Source: Acidobacteria bacterium UBA2990 (GTDB lineage Bacteria > Acidobacteriota > Vicinamibacteria > Vicinamibacterales > UBA8438). From it: 64,000 bases of DNA. Under the pieces are notes generated by a model. That model worked only from the letters and a program-made list of their open reading frames with translations. It was not told the DNA's origin and did not search any database. Positions 9,435 through 18,506 of the stretch are shown in pieces (within the stretch, counting starts at the first letter, position 1; every line of letters starts with the position of its first letter). The position numbers were made by a program, and so were the translations under genes. Location of the stretch: positions 113,049 through 177,048 of the forward strand of contig DEAE01000024.1 in assembly GCA_002347025.1 (NCBI GenBank), read 5' to 3'.

Positions 9435-11408
9435 TTATTTGTCAAGGAATCGACTGACTTGGTCGACCTCTCTGACTATCGGCGTCGACGAGAGTGAAGC
9501 CAAGAAACGGCGACCGTAGCCCTTAGTTATTACCCTTGGATCGAGGATTGACAAAACCCCACGGTCCTGCCTATGCCTGATCAAGCGGCCGAAGCCCTGA
9601 AGTAGGCTGAGTACAGCTAGCGGAACCTGATATTCGTTGAACGGGTTTCCTCCCCTTTTCGCGATTAGTTCCAGTCGAGCTGAGGTTATCGGATCGCCAG
9701 GAGGAGAGAAGGGTAACTTATCAATTACTACACAGCTAAGCCTGTCTCCAACGACGTCGATCCCTTGCCAGAAACTTGCCGTAGCTAATAGCACAGCATT
9801 GGTTGTGCAGCGAAAATCACGAAGTAGCACGGATCGAGGTGAGGTTCCTTGGACGAACAATGGAAACGGTAGAGTGGATTCAATTAATTGATGAACTTCG
9901 TGCATGTTCGCGTAGCTTGTGAAGAGTAAGAAGGCACGGCCTTTGGTGGCTTCGAGTAGCTGGCAGATTTGCTCCGCCGAGGCTTTTGCAAAGTTTGGCT
10001 CCCGAGGCTCAGGCATTTGCCGAGGTAAATACAAAACTGTTTGATCTGCATAATTGAATTCTGAGGCTAGTTGCAGCTCTGATCCGTTCTCAATTCCGAG
10101 ACGAGACCGTTGGTAATCAAATGAACCGTCTACCGCTAAAGTAGCTGAGGTTACGATGGTGGTCTGCATCCGTTTGAGTAGAACTTCCCGGATTATTGAA
10201 GAGACATCTATTGGAGAGGCTCGGACAAGGGGTCCTTGTCCTTGATGTTCCAGAAAGTAGACGAACCGGTCGTCGTTGGCATCAAGCAGGAAATCAATCT
10301 GTGTGGACAGCTCGTCCGCACGGCGTCCGAAGGAGAGGAGGTCTTCGGACGGCTCGTCAACTAGGTCCAAGGTTAATCCGATCGCTCGAAGCGAGCTGGC
10401 AAGTTGTCGTCCCGGGGCGGTCATTCGTTCAAGAAGCTTTGAGCCCATGCGGATACGCTCTGGAATTGGCCGGTGATCTTGAACAGCAGTAAAAAACTCC
10501 TTTGCTTTATCGTTCAAATCTTCAATCGCTTTTGCTAGGTGCTCGGACTCGTTTGGGGTTTCGAACAGACCTTGATCAATGTTACGGCGTCCATCATTGA
10601 TCAACCTTTCCAACTTGCTGCTACTGACGGCAATGCCGAAATATTGAGTGGCTACGTCTTCGAGTCCATGGGCTTCGTCAATCACCATATAGGTGCAAGA
10701 TGGGATTACTTCGCCATAGGCCGACTGGCGAACGGCAGCGTCAGCGCAGAGTAGATGGTGGTTTACGATGACCACATCTGATTCTGCAGCTTGTTGGCGC
10801 ATCTGTGTTACGAAACATTCTTGGTGCTTGGGGCAGTCGCTGCCGATACAGTTTTCGGATGTGCCAGAGATTTTGTTCCAGAGGGGAAGGTTATCCGGAA
10901 GATCTTCAATCTCAGATCTGTCGCCAGTGTTAGTTTGTTCGGCCCATTCCGCTATTGTCTCGATGGTTGTCTGGTCTCCTGGCGACGCCAATAAATCTCC
11001 CGTTCGATACGCGTTGAGTCGATGAAGACAGAGGTAATTGCCTCGACCCTTCATGTAAGCAGCTGAGAAATCTAGACCCAGGGCATTTTGCAAGGCTGGT
11101 AAATCTTTATAGTAGATTTGGTCCTGAAGTTGCTTGGTGCCGGTTGAGACGAGTACTTGGCGCTTACTAAGAATGGCCGGAACAAGGTATGCGAGCGTCT
11201 TGCCTGTACCTGTGCCGGCTTCCACCATCAGCAGTCCTCCTGACTTGAAGACCTCGGCGACGGCGATGGCCATCTGGCGTTGTCCGTTTCTAGCTTCGAA
11301 TGAAGGTAGGGCCCTAGCTAGGATGCTTTCTTTGTCGAAAGTAGCAGCAACCTGCTGCGGTAGCCCCTCTAGTCCTGGAGGGTCTGGTATAGAGGAAACT
11401 TCTGGCAC
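9435..11408 (-). CDS. dinG: DinG/XPD-type ATP-dependent DNA helicase
   Basis: Superfamily 2 5'-3' DNA helicase of the XPD/DinG group, which unwinds damage-related structures such as D- and R-loops. Seen in order: Walker A EAGTGTGKT near residue 62, then four cysteines (ENCIGSDCPKHQECF, plus an earlier Cys in the LCLHRL stretch) in the position of the family iron-sulphur cluster, then VIDEAHGLEDVA (DEAH box) near 245, and the C-terminal helicase half with SFWQGIDVVGD and QGFGRLIRHRQDRG. The 657 residues fit the YoaA/DinG branch. It starts with GTG at 11408, with GGAGG ten bases upstream, inside the last 40 bases of glyA, so translation is probably coupled. Bound metal is inferred, not seen. 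Confidence 0.92.
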   Translation of the reverse strand: MPEVSSIPDPPGLEGLPQQVAATFDKESILARALPSFEARNGQRQMAIAVAEVFKSGGLLMVEAGTGTGKTLAYLVPAILSKRQVLVSTGTKQLQDQIYYKDLPALQNALGLDFSAAYMKGRGNYLCLHRLNAYRTGDLLASPGDQTTIETIAEWAEQTNTGDRSEIEDLPDNLPLWNKISGTSENCIGSDCPKHQECFVTQMRQQAAESDVVIVNHHLLCADAAVRQSAYGEVIPSCTYMVIDEAHGLEDVATQYFGIAVSSSKLERLINDGRRNIDQGLFETPNESEHLAKAIEDLNDKAKEFFTAVQDHRPIPERIRMGSKLLERMTAPGRQLASSLRAIGLTLDLVDEPSEDLLSFGRRADELSTQIDFLLDANDDRFVYFLEHQGQGPLVRASPIDVSSIIREVLLKRMQTTIVTSATLAVDGSFDYQRSRLGIENGSELQLASEFNYADQTVLYLPRQMPEPREPNFAKASAEQICQLLEATKGRAFLLFTSYANMHEVHQLIESTLPFPLFVQGTSPRSVLLRDFRCTTNAVLLATASFWQGIDVVGDRLSCVVIDKLPFSPPGDPITSARLELIAKRGGNPFNEYQVPLAVLSLLQGFGRLIRHRQDRGVLSILDPRVITKGYGRRFLASLSSTPIVREVDQVSRFLDK

Positions 11409-12652
11409 AGTAATTGGACCTCCGAGCGGACAATATTGCTTATCTGTTCGTCATCAGGGGAAGCCAACACACGTGCGATGTAACTTGCGATTAGGTCCAT
11501 CTCTGGTTCGGCCATCCCTCGTGTAGTAACCGCTGGAGTCCCTATGCGGATTCCACTGGCCACCATAGGGGGATTTTCATCAAATGGAATTGCGTTCTTG
11601 TTCACCGTGATGCCAGCCAACCCAAGGGCCTTTTCGGCTACTTGACCTGTGATTCCCCGTGAAAAGACGTCGACGAGGATGAGGTGGTTATCGGTTCCGC
11701 CACTGACTAGTCTAAAGCCTGCATCTTGCAGGGCTGAACCAAGACGACAAGCGTTCTTGATCGTCTGTTGCTGGTAGTCGACGAAGGCTGGTTGGGTTGC
11801 TTCTTGGAAGCAGACCGCTTTAGCTGCAATTACGTGCATCAACGGCCCTCCCTGTACCCCAGGAAACAAAGCTTTGTCGACAGCTTTTGCGTGGTTGTTT
11901 CGGCAAAGTACGAGGCCTCCACGCGGTCCTCTGAGAGTTTTGTGTGTGGTGGTTGTTACGATGTCGGAGTGGGGCAGTGGGGATGGGTGTACACCCCCTG
12001 CTACTAATCCAGCGATGTGCGCCATATCCGTTACGAGGCTGGCGCCAACTTCATTGGCGATGTGCCGAATTCGCTCGAAGTTAATGACTCTGGGGTAAGC
12101 GCTGGCACCCACCATAATTAGATTGGGCCGGTGCTCATGTGCTAATTGGTCAATCGCTTCGTAGTCGATGCGCTCATCATCCCGCCTTACGCCGTACGGA
12201 ACAATTTTGTAAAGCTGGCCCGAGAAATTTAGAGGGTGTCCATGGGTAAGGTGGCCGCCATGTGCTAGGTCCATTCCTAGCACAGTGTCGCCAGGTTTGA
12301 GCAAAGCAAAATAGGCTGCCATATTGGCTTGGGCACCAGAATGCGGCTGGACGTTTGCATGTTCAGCCCCGAAAAGCGCTCTAGCCCTTTGGATCGCTAA
12401 TGATTCAGCTACGTCTACATGTTCACAGCCGCCATAATATCTACGGCTTGGATATCCTTCAGCGTACTTGTTTGTCAGCACTGATCCGGCTGCTTCGAGG
12501 ACTGCTGAACTGACAAAATTCTCAGATGCGATCAGCTCTAGCCCGATGTTTTGACGCACGGTCTCACTGTCGAGGACACGGGCTATGTCAGGATCGGTTT
12601 CGTTCAGTGTTTGTTGAAGGGTACTCACCAGGTTGTCGGTCATTGCTGCCAT
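11369..12652 (-). CDS. glyA: Serine hydroxymethyltransferase
   Basis: PLP enzyme that interconverts serine and glycine and loads tetrahydrofolate with one-carbon units. The 427 residues match bacterial SHMT. Motifs: LELIASENFVS, NKYAEGYPSRRYYGG, ANVQPHSGAQAN, DMAHIAGLVAGG, and the PLP-lysine region TTTTHKTLRGPRGG near residue 230. The ATG at 12652 has a strong GAGAGGA a few bases upstream; the third following codon is also ATG. A -10-like TATAGT/TACAAT lies about 60 bases upstream. The 3' end overlaps the start of dinG by 40 bases. Divergent from thiC across a 125-base region. Confidence 0.98.
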   Translation of the reverse strand: MAAMTDNLVSTLQQTLNETDPDIARVLDSETVRQNIGLELIASENFVSSAVLEAAGSVLTNKYAEGYPSRRYYGGCEHVDVAESLAIQRARALFGAEHANVQPHSGAQANMAAYFALLKPGDTVLGMDLAHGGHLTHGHPLNFSGQLYKIVPYGVRRDDERIDYEAIDQLAHEHRPNLIMVGASAYPRVINFERIRHIANEVGASLVTDMAHIAGLVAGGVHPSPLPHSDIVTTTTHKTLRGPRGGLVLCRNNHAKAVDKALFPGVQGGPLMHVIAAKAVCFQEATQPAFVDYQQQTIKNACRLGSALQDAGFRLVSGGTDNHLILVDVFSRGITGQVAEKALGLAGITVNKNAIPFDENPPMVASGIRIGTPAVTTRGMAEPEMDLIASYIARVLASPDDEQISNIVRSEVQLLCQKFPLYQTLQD

Positions 12653-12764
12653 GAAGTCCTCTCGGGCAGGGAGGCAGGTTCGGATCAGCCCGATCCAGTC
12701 ACAAGAATTGTACTATAGACCGGTGGGGGGGGGTGCGTAGGGCTTCTGAGTCGGTTCTGCATGC

Positions 12765-12770
12765 TATAGT
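12765..12770 (+). promoter_or_regulatory. Probable -10 box of thiC
   Basis: TATAGT ends seven bases before the thiC ATG at 12778. No good -35 hexamer stands at the proper distance. If this box is used, transcription starts at or next to the start codon. A nine-G run at 12725-12733 lies about 30 bases upstream. Confidence 0.4.
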
Positions 12771-12777
12771 GCGATTC

Positions 12778-14529
12778 ATGTCAGAGAATGATTCCTCGTC
12801 GGTGTTCGGGTTTTCACGAGCTTTTCCGAACTCAAAAAAAATATTAGTGGCAGGTGACCGTGTAGAGGTTCCCATGCGGGAGATTACTTTATCTGGAGGT
12901 GAAACCCCGCTTCGTGTGTATGACACCAGCGGACCCCATGGCCGAGATGTTCGACAGGGATTGCCGCTTATTCGTGATTCGTGGATTGTTAGGAGAGGCG
13001 GGACTGTCGATAAAGGGTCTCCTCAAGCTTCAAATGTACGTAGCCTCCCACCATTTCTTGCTCGTCCGGCAAAGAGGGCTACGTCTGGAGTTACTCAGCT
13101 TTATCATGCCCGTCGAGGTGATGTGACCGAGGAAATGGAATTTGTAGCCCTTCGTGAAGGGTTTTCGCCTGAATTTGTGCGTGACGAAGTTAAGAGCGGC
13201 CGTGCGATCATCCCCGCTAACATTAACCATCCTGAGCTTGAGCCGATGGCGATTGGTCGCAATTTTCTAGTTAAGATCAACGCCAATATCGGGAATTCAG
13301 CTGTGTCCTCTTCGATTGAGGAGGAAGTCGAAAAGTTACGGTGGGCCACACTGTGGGGTGCCGATACTGTGATGGACCTTTCCACCGGACCTAACATTCA
13401 TGAGACGAGAGAGTGGATCATTAGGAACTCGCCGGTACCCATTGGCACGGTGCCGATTTATCAAGCGCTAGAGAAAGTCGATGGGCGCCCAGAAGAGCTA
13501 ACCTGGGAGCTCTACCGGGACACTCTCATCGAACAAGCCGAGCAGGGCGTGGATTACTTTACGGTCCACGCTGGAGTCTTGCTTCGTTATATTCCAATGA
13601 CTGCTAGACGTTTGACCGGCATCGTGTCACGAGGAGGCTCGATTATTGCCAAGTGGTGCTTGGCGCATCACGAAGAGAATTTTACTTACACGCACTTCCG
13701 TGAGATTTGCGAGATTATGAAGGCCTACGACGTCTCGTTCTCTCTGGGGGATGGGCTTCGCCCTGGTTCCATAGCCGACGCCAATGATGAAGCCCAGTTT
13801 GCCGAGCTTAGAACCCAAGGTGAGCTTACTCGCATCGCTTGGGATTATGACGTGCAGGTGATGAATGAGGGTCCTGGACATGTTCCGTTGCATCGGATCA
13901 AAGAGAACATGCAACACCAGCTGGATTGGTGCCAAGAGGCACCGTTTTACACGCTTGGACCGCTTACTACTGATGTTGCGCCAGGCTATGACCACATCAC
14001 TTCGGCTATCGGTGCTGCAATGATTGGCTGGTACGGCACGGCGATGCTCTGTTATGTGACTCCTAAGGAGCATTTGGGCCTCCCGAATCGAGACGATGTT
14101 AAGCAAGGGGTTGTTGCCTACAAGATAGCCGCGCACGCAGCGGATCTGGCCAAAGGACATCCAAGGGCTCAGGCATGGGACGATGCGCTTTCAAAGGCAC
14201 GGTTTGAGTTCCGATGGGATGACCAATTTAACCTGGCACTTGACCCACAAACGGCCAGGAGTTACCACGACGAAACGCTACCGGCAGAAGGAGCGAAGGT
14301 TGCTCATTTCTGTTCGATGTGTGGGCCAAAATTTTGTAGTATGGAGCTGACCCAGCAGGTTCGTGATTACGCGGCCGGGAAGGGTCTTAGTAGTGGTGAA
14401 GCTCTCGAAGCTGGCATGCAAGAAAAATCAGCCGAATTTAGAAAAGGGCGGGAGCTTTACGTTACGGCTGAGAAGGAAGAACAGATTATCGGTTTGCCTG
14501 ACCGGTCGGTGCAGGAACCAACTGGATGA
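12778..14529 (+). CDS. thiC: Phosphomethylpyrimidine synthase ThiC
   Basis: Radical-SAM enzyme that converts aminoimidazole ribotide to hydroxymethylpyrimidine phosphate, the pyrimidine half of thiamine. The N-terminal ThiC-associated region is present (VPMREITLSGGETPLRVYD), then GVTQLYHARRGDVTEEMEF, NFLVKINANIGNSAV, DLSTGPNIHETREWI, and the C-terminal cluster motif CSMCGPKFC near residues 512-520, which ligates the 4Fe-4S cluster. I chose the ATG at 12778 (583 residues); the frame is open to a GTG at 12733 right after a G run, but those 15 codons look non-coding. There is no Shine-Dalgarno sequence and a -10 box sits seven bases upstream. No TPP riboswitch is recognisable upstream. The 3' end overlaps the convergent gene at 14486 by 44 bases. 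Confidence 0.97.
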   Translation: MSENDSSSVFGFSRAFPNSKKILVAGDRVEVPMREITLSGGETPLRVYDTSGPHGRDVRQGLPLIRDSWIVRRGGTVDKGSPQASNVRSLPPFLARPAKRATSGVTQLYHARRGDVTEEMEFVALREGFSPEFVRDEVKSGRAIIPANINHPELEPMAIGRNFLVKINANIGNSAVSSSIEEEVEKLRWATLWGADTVMDLSTGPNIHETREWIIRNSPVPIGTVPIYQALEKVDGRPEELTWELYRDTLIEQAEQGVDYFTVHAGVLLRYIPMTARRLTGIVSRGGSIIAKWCLAHHEENFTYTHFREICEIMKAYDVSFSLGDGLRPGSIADANDEAQFAELRTQGELTRIAWDYDVQVMNEGPGHVPLHRIKENMQHQLDWCQEAPFYTLGPLTTDVAPGYDHITSAIGAAMIGWYGTAMLCYVTPKEHLGLPNRDDVKQGVVAYKIAAHAADLAKGHPRAQAWDDALSKARFEFRWDDQFNLALDPQTARSYHDETLPAEGAKVAHFCSMCGPKFCSMELTQQVRDYAAGKGLSSGEALEAGMQEKSAEFRKGRELYVTAEKEEQIIGLPDRSVQEPTG

Positions 14530-15079
14530 CTGTTTTAAATTGAGCCGGCTCTCCTCCATTGGGATTTAGGAAACCACCCGAGCCGTTGCCTGTGTAGTCC
14601 TTTATGGTCACGCTAGGCGGGAAAGCCATTTCTCTCTCCCGAAAACGACCAACCTCGAATACATGAGTGGCGACAGGAGTGTCGAACACGCGGTCTCCCC
14701 GTTCATCCAAAATGACTCGGTAGTAGTTTGTCATCTCGGTGAAGGTTGCATTTGTTCCGAAGAGATAGAATTGTTGCCCTAGACCTGCTTCGTATGAAGT
14801 TATGAACTGGGCCGTTGGATAGATAGGTAGACCTAAGGTAGCTTCGGTAGGAACCGCGGGATTTTGATCTAGTCCTTCGGTTGCTGCAAGTGGGGGAAGT
14901 CGTGATGTAATTCTAGCTCCGTCACGCTCTGGTTCAGGTTCAGCGTTTCCGGGTTGAGGAAATGGTCTCGGCACTGGCCTATCTTGTGGCTCAAGGCCAA
15001 CCGGGGATGCGGCCTTGGCCGGTAACGCTGTGACCAGCGCGGTGGCAAGATAGGTTACAAACGCTATCCGAAGCTTCAT
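14486..15079 (-). CDS. Secreted protein of unknown function
   Basis: I do not recognise a named family. The 197-residue protein begins with a classical signal peptide (Lys-Leu-Arg, a hydrophobic stretch, then LPAKAASP as a likely cleavage site near residue 23). Next is a Pro/Glu-rich linker of about 55 residues, then a compact domain from about 80 onward containing LGLPIYPTAQFITSYEAG, QFYLFGTNATFTEMTNYYR and VATHVFEVGRF. The aromatic, glycine-poor pattern suggests a small periplasmic or surface beta domain. Its 3' end overlaps thiC by 44 bases tail to tail, and it diverges from the M20 peptidase. Coding is supported by the signal peptide and normal codon use. Confidence 0.8.
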   Translation of the reverse strand: MKLRIAFVTYLATALVTALPAKAASPVGLEPQDRPVPRPFPQPGNAEPEPERDGARITSRLPPLAATEGLDQNPAVPTEATLGLPIYPTAQFITSYEAGLGQQFYLFGTNATFTEMTNYYRVILDERGDRVFDTPVATHVFEVGRFREREMAFPPSVTIKDYTGNGSGGFLNPNGGEPAQFKTVIQLVPAPTGQANR

Positions 15080-15171
15080 TGGTGCATTATGCGCATCGCC
15101 TCACTGGGCCGCAAGTATTTGTATTGTTCTAAGTCATTCTTGGGTTTCTCTGGTCAGGGGTAGAGCTGTTT

Positions 15172-16320
15172 ATGCTGAATGACTTGCTTCGTTACTGTGA
15201 GGCTGAGCGAGACTGGGCGCTTGAGACTATCCTGGCGCTGGCAAGTTTGGAGTCTCCAACAGGTGATAAGGCTGCTGTCGACCGGTGTGGTGGCGAGTTG
15301 GCCAAACGGCTCCGGGAGATTGGCGGTGTTGTGAATCGACTGGAACAGCCCTCGGCTGGAGACCATCTTAGGGCTGAGTTTGGAGCTGGGGCTGGCCAAG
15401 TTCTTCTTGTGGGTCACTTTGATACAGTTTGGCCTGTGGGGCAAATAGAGAGGATGCCGCTAGATCTCCGGGATGGGTGTCTTTTCGGACCAGGGGTGTT
15501 TGACATGAAAGGTGGCATCGCTATCGGTATGCTAGCGGTCAGGGCCTTGAAAAGGCTGAATGCGTTGCCTGGTCGTGTCGTTATGTTGTGGACATCAGAT
15601 GAGGAACGGGGAAGTAGTAGTTCCAGGCAGGTTATCGAGCAGGAAGCTTTAAGAAGCCATGCCGTTTTCGTGCTGGAGCCAAGTCTACCCGGCGGTGCAG
15701 TCAAGACGGCGCGAAAAGGGTGTGGTGAGTTTCTCTTGAAGGTTCAGGGTGTTGCTGCCCATGCTGGCGTGGAACCTGACCAAGGGGCGAGCGCTGTCCA
15801 TGAGTTAGCCGCTCAGATCATCGATCTTCAGCGCTTGCGCAAATTGGTTCAAGGGGCATCGCTGAATGTCGGGGTTATCTCCGGTGGAACACGTCCGAAT
15901 ATGGTGGCTGAGGAAGCAAGTGCGACGGTAGACGTCAGGGTCGATACGGCTGAAGAAGCCAATCAGATTGAAACTCTACTACGCCAACGAATAGTTACGG
16001 TTCCAGGAACGCGGTTAGAGGTTGCTGGTGCTTTTAACCGTCCACCCTTGGAGCGGACTGATGCGGTCATAAAGCTCTACGGTCGTGCGCGGGAAATTGC
16101 TTTCCGGTTGGGGCATGACCTTGGCGAGGGTCATACAGGAGGTGGTTCAGACGGAAATTTCACAGCAGCGCTTGGCATACCAACCCTCGACGGACTGGGT
16201 GCGGTCGGTGCTGGTGCACACGCATTGCATGAACACATCGAGGTGGCGGACCTTCCTTGGCGAGCGGCACTGTTGGCTGCACTAATGTCTGAGACGCAGA
16301 CAGAAGATTGTGAGTTGTAA
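15172..16320 (+). CDS. M20-family zinc metallopeptidase (carboxypeptidase G2-like)
   Basis: Cocatalytic zinc exopeptidase of the M20A group. The best resemblance is to glutamate carboxypeptidase / carboxypeptidase G2, which cleaves C-terminal glutamate from folates and peptides; the true substrate is unknown. Metal and catalytic residues are visible: His and Asp in VGHFDTVWP near residue 83, GVFDMKGG near 108, the catalytic Glu pair in TSDEERGS near 145, EPSLPGG near 170, and HTGGGSDGN with a late HALHEHI near 350. The dimerisation domain lies in the middle (about 180-290). The 382 residues are the usual length. Divergent from the secreted protein upstream and convergent with the sugar-nucleotide operon. 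Confidence 0.92.
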   Translation: MLNDLLRYCEAERDWALETILALASLESPTGDKAAVDRCGGELAKRLREIGGVVNRLEQPSAGDHLRAEFGAGAGQVLLVGHFDTVWPVGQIERMPLDLRDGCLFGPGVFDMKGGIAIGMLAVRALKRLNALPGRVVMLWTSDEERGSSSSRQVIEQEALRSHAVFVLEPSLPGGAVKTARKGCGEFLLKVQGVAAHAGVEPDQGASAVHELAAQIIDLQRLRKLVQGASLNVGVISGGTRPNMVAEEASATVDVRVDTAEEANQIETLLRQRIVTVPGTRLEVAGAFNRPPLERTDAVIKLYGRAREIAFRLGHDLGEGHTGGGSDGNFTAALGIPTLDGLGAVGAGAHALHEHIEVADLPWRAALLAALMSETQTEDCEL

Positions 16321-16453
16321 AATTGGGTGGTACATTTCTGTGCGGCCTTGGTTTCGTGTTGACTGAACAGATAGCGAAGAAACTTCGCACTTTCACCAGA
16401 TTAGTGAGATTGTTTGGAAGCGGAGATTGGTGGGCAGGGTTGCGAGTGCCATT

Positions 16454-17458
16454 TCAACGACTCGTGGTTTGGCTAGACTGGGTACTGACAACCTCCCGCC
16501 AGTAGTCTAATAAGTCAGTCAGTGTCTGAGATAGTGGAATCTCTGGGAGCCAACCAACATCGCGAGTTATGCGTGTCCGGTCTCCGAGCAAGAGTGGGTT
16601 GTCGCTAGGGCGTGTCCGGGTTGGATCTTGGCAAACTGACACTGTGGCCGGAGTGGCAGCCAGCAGTCCGTCCAACACATTTCGGACCCTGTGTGCCTCG
16701 CCGGAGCAAACATTGTAGGGCTTTGCACCTACACCGTGGGCCATGAGTAACTGGTATGCTCGCACTGTGTCCCGAACGTCGGTTAGGTCACGTCTGGCGT
16801 CGAGGTTTCCGACGCGAAGCACTGGTTTTGAGTAGCCGGCTTCAATACGAGCGATTTGTTCGGCAAAACTCGAAGCTGCGTAAGCTGAGGCTTGGCCAGG
16901 TCCAATATGGGTGAATGAGCGGGTCACTATTACGGTGACCCCTTGGTGGTTGCTGCTCATAAGAGCGAGCATTTCTTGAGCTAGCTTACTCAATCCGTAG
17001 GGACTGACTGGGCGGAGCGGTGCTGTTTCGCTAATGGCCGAGGTCGAAGGTTGATAGGTAAGAGCTGAGCCAGGCACGAGCACGCGTGTGGCAACACTCT
17101 GGTTTCTGAGGGCAGTTAGTAGATGTTCAGTGCCCATGACGTTGGTTCGCAACGTCTGGTAGCTATTTGACCATGAGCCGCCAACGTTAGCGACTCCGGC
17201 GCAATGGTAGACCTGGGTTGGGAGGGTTTCTGCTATTGCTCGGGTAACCGCCGGGCCGTCCAGTAGATCAACGCTTCGCCACTTTACTCGATTTGAGGTC
17301 GGCTTTGGACGAGGAGGCGATGATAGGTGTTGGTCTTGCCTGATTTTCGGTCGGCACCAAGCGATGAGCGTGGCATCTTGGGCTGTGCGGTCAAGCAGGT
17401 TGAGCAAGTGGCTGCCGACAAAGCCTGACGCCCCGGTAACGAGGATAGTATTCGCCAC
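16454..17458 (-). CDS. NAD(P)-dependent sugar-nucleotide reductase/epimerase (RMD-like)
   Basis: Short-chain-type (extended SDR) enzyme resembling GDP-4-dehydro-6-deoxy-D-mannose reductase. It has the Rossmann motif VTGASGFVGSHLL at the N terminus, a YGLSK active-site YxxxK, TRSFTHIGPGQ, NLDARRDLTDVRD, and the RMD-like RPSDNPLLLGD near the end. I chose the GTG at 17458 because it starts just before the nucleotide-binding strand, has AGGA upstream and leaves 16 bp after rfbB. A frame open to 17560 would overlap rfbB by 86 bases and add an unlikely 34 residues. Since it is the last gene behind rfbA and rfbB, it may act on a dTDP- rather than a GDP-sugar; that is inference. Confidence 0.82.
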   Translation of the reverse strand: MANTILVTGASGFVGSHLLNLLDRTAQDATLIAWCRPKIRQDQHLSSPPRPKPTSNRVKWRSVDLLDGPAVTRAIAETLPTQVYHCAGVANVGGSWSNSYQTLRTNVMGTEHLLTALRNQSVATRVLVPGSALTYQPSTSAISETAPLRPVSPYGLSKLAQEMLALMSSNHQGVTVIVTRSFTHIGPGQASAYAASSFAEQIARIEAGYSKPVLRVGNLDARRDLTDVRDTVRAYQLLMAHGVGAKPYNVCSGEAHRVRNVLDGLLAATPATVSVCQDPTRTRPSDNPLLLGDRTRITRDVGWLPEIPLSQTLTDLLDYWREVVSTQSSQTTSR

Positions 17459-17474
17459 GGGTGAGTTCTGGTTC

Positions 17475-18506
17475 CTATTCTGAACTTTTTCCGTATTGGG
17501 CTTCGTAGTACTCACGGTAGGCTGGGTCGTTTTCTTTGATAGGTCGCCACCACCAGTCATTATTCTGGTACCACTCGACGGTAGTCCGTAATCCTTCAGA
17601 AAATTGGTGCTCTTGCTGCCAGCCTAGGGAGCGCAATTTCGTAGTGTCGAGTGAATAACGTCGATCATGCCCTGGACGATCAGACACTTGTTTAATCAGT
17701 GAAGAGGGTCTGTCCAATATCGTCAAGATACGGTTTGCTAGCTCGATGTTCGTCACTTCGTTAGCACCCCCTATGTTGTAAACCTCGCCATTCTTTCCAC
17801 GCTCGATCAACAGGTCGATTGCTCGGCAATGGTCATTGACATGTAACCAGTCACGGATTTGAAGACCGTCGCCGTAAAGGGGCAGGAATTGATGATCGAT
17901 AGCGTTGGTCACAAACAGCGGAATTACCTTTTCTGGGAACTGCCGTGGACCGTAATTGTTTGAGGCCCTAGTGATGACCACCGGAACTTCGTGGGTTGCC
18001 CAATAACTATATGCCAACCTGTCCGCGCCAGCCTTGCTTGCAGCGTATGGATTCCTTGGTCTGATTTCATCCGTTTCCACGCTCGAACCGGACTCGACGC
18101 TCCCGTAGACTTCGTCGGTGGAGATTTGAATAAAACGGTGAAGTTGGTCAGCCTGTCTCGCGGCATCAAGCAGTACAAAACTGCCATAAACGTCAGTGGT
18201 TATGAAATCGCCGGCCGCCCGTAGCGAACGATCGACATGGGTCTCTGCGGCAAAATGAACGATGATGTTTGCGCGATGAACCAGAGGTTCCACAATGGTC
18301 GGGTCTGTTACGTCTCCATGAACAAAGGTGTGTCTTGTGTTGTCTGTGATGTCCCTCAAATTGTCCAAACGTCCAGCGTAGGTCAATTTATCCAGAGTAG
18401 TGATATGCCAATTCGAATGGGAGGCCAAGGCATGGAGCACGAAGTTACTACCAATAAAACCGGCTCCACCGGTAACGAGGACTTCAACTACAGGCTGACT
18501 CACCAT
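17475..18506 (-). CDS. rfbB: dTDP-glucose 4,6-dehydratase
   Basis: Converts dTDP-glucose to dTDP-4-keto-6-deoxyglucose, the branch point to rhamnose and other deoxysugars. The 343 residues show VTGGAGFIGSNFV at the N terminus, LDKLTYAGRLDNL, HFAAETHVDRS, STDEVYGS with the catalytic Asp-Glu, YAASKAGAD (YxxxK), ITRASNNYGPRQFPEKVIPL and GDGLQIRDWLHVNDHC. All are family signatures. The ATG at 18506 overlaps the rfbA stop by seven bases, which points to coupled translation. The usual rmlC and rmlD are absent here; the next gene is an RMD-like reductase, so the end product may be a sugar other than L-rhamnose. Confidence 0.96.
   Translation of the reverse strand: MVSQPVVEVLVTGGAGFIGSNFVLHALASHSNWHITTLDKLTYAGRLDNLRDITDNTRHTFVHGDVTDPTIVEPLVHRANIIVHFAAETHVDRSLRAAGDFITTDVYGSFVLLDAARQADQLHRFIQISTDEVYGSVESGSSVETDEIRPRNPYAASKAGADRLAYSYWATHEVPVVITRASNNYGPRQFPEKVIPLFVTNAIDHQFLPLYGDGLQIRDWLHVNDHCRAIDLLIERGKNGEVYNIGGANEVTNIELANRILTILDRPSSLIKQVSDRPGHDRRYSLDTTKLRSLGWQQEHQFSEGLRTTVEWYQNNDWWWRPIKENDPAYREYYEAQYGKSSE

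Noticed and set aside
9287..9445. N-terminal extension of the YggS-like protein to a TTG at 9445
   Set aside because: The extra 53 residues do not resemble the family and start within dinG with a weak codon; the ATG at 9286 gives the standard length.
12653..12777. TPP riboswitch before thiC
   Set aside because: A GGGTGC...CTGAG-like fragment follows the G run, but the diagnostic CTGATCTGGATAATGCCAGC-type segment and the required length are missing, and the likely transcription start is at the thiC start codon.
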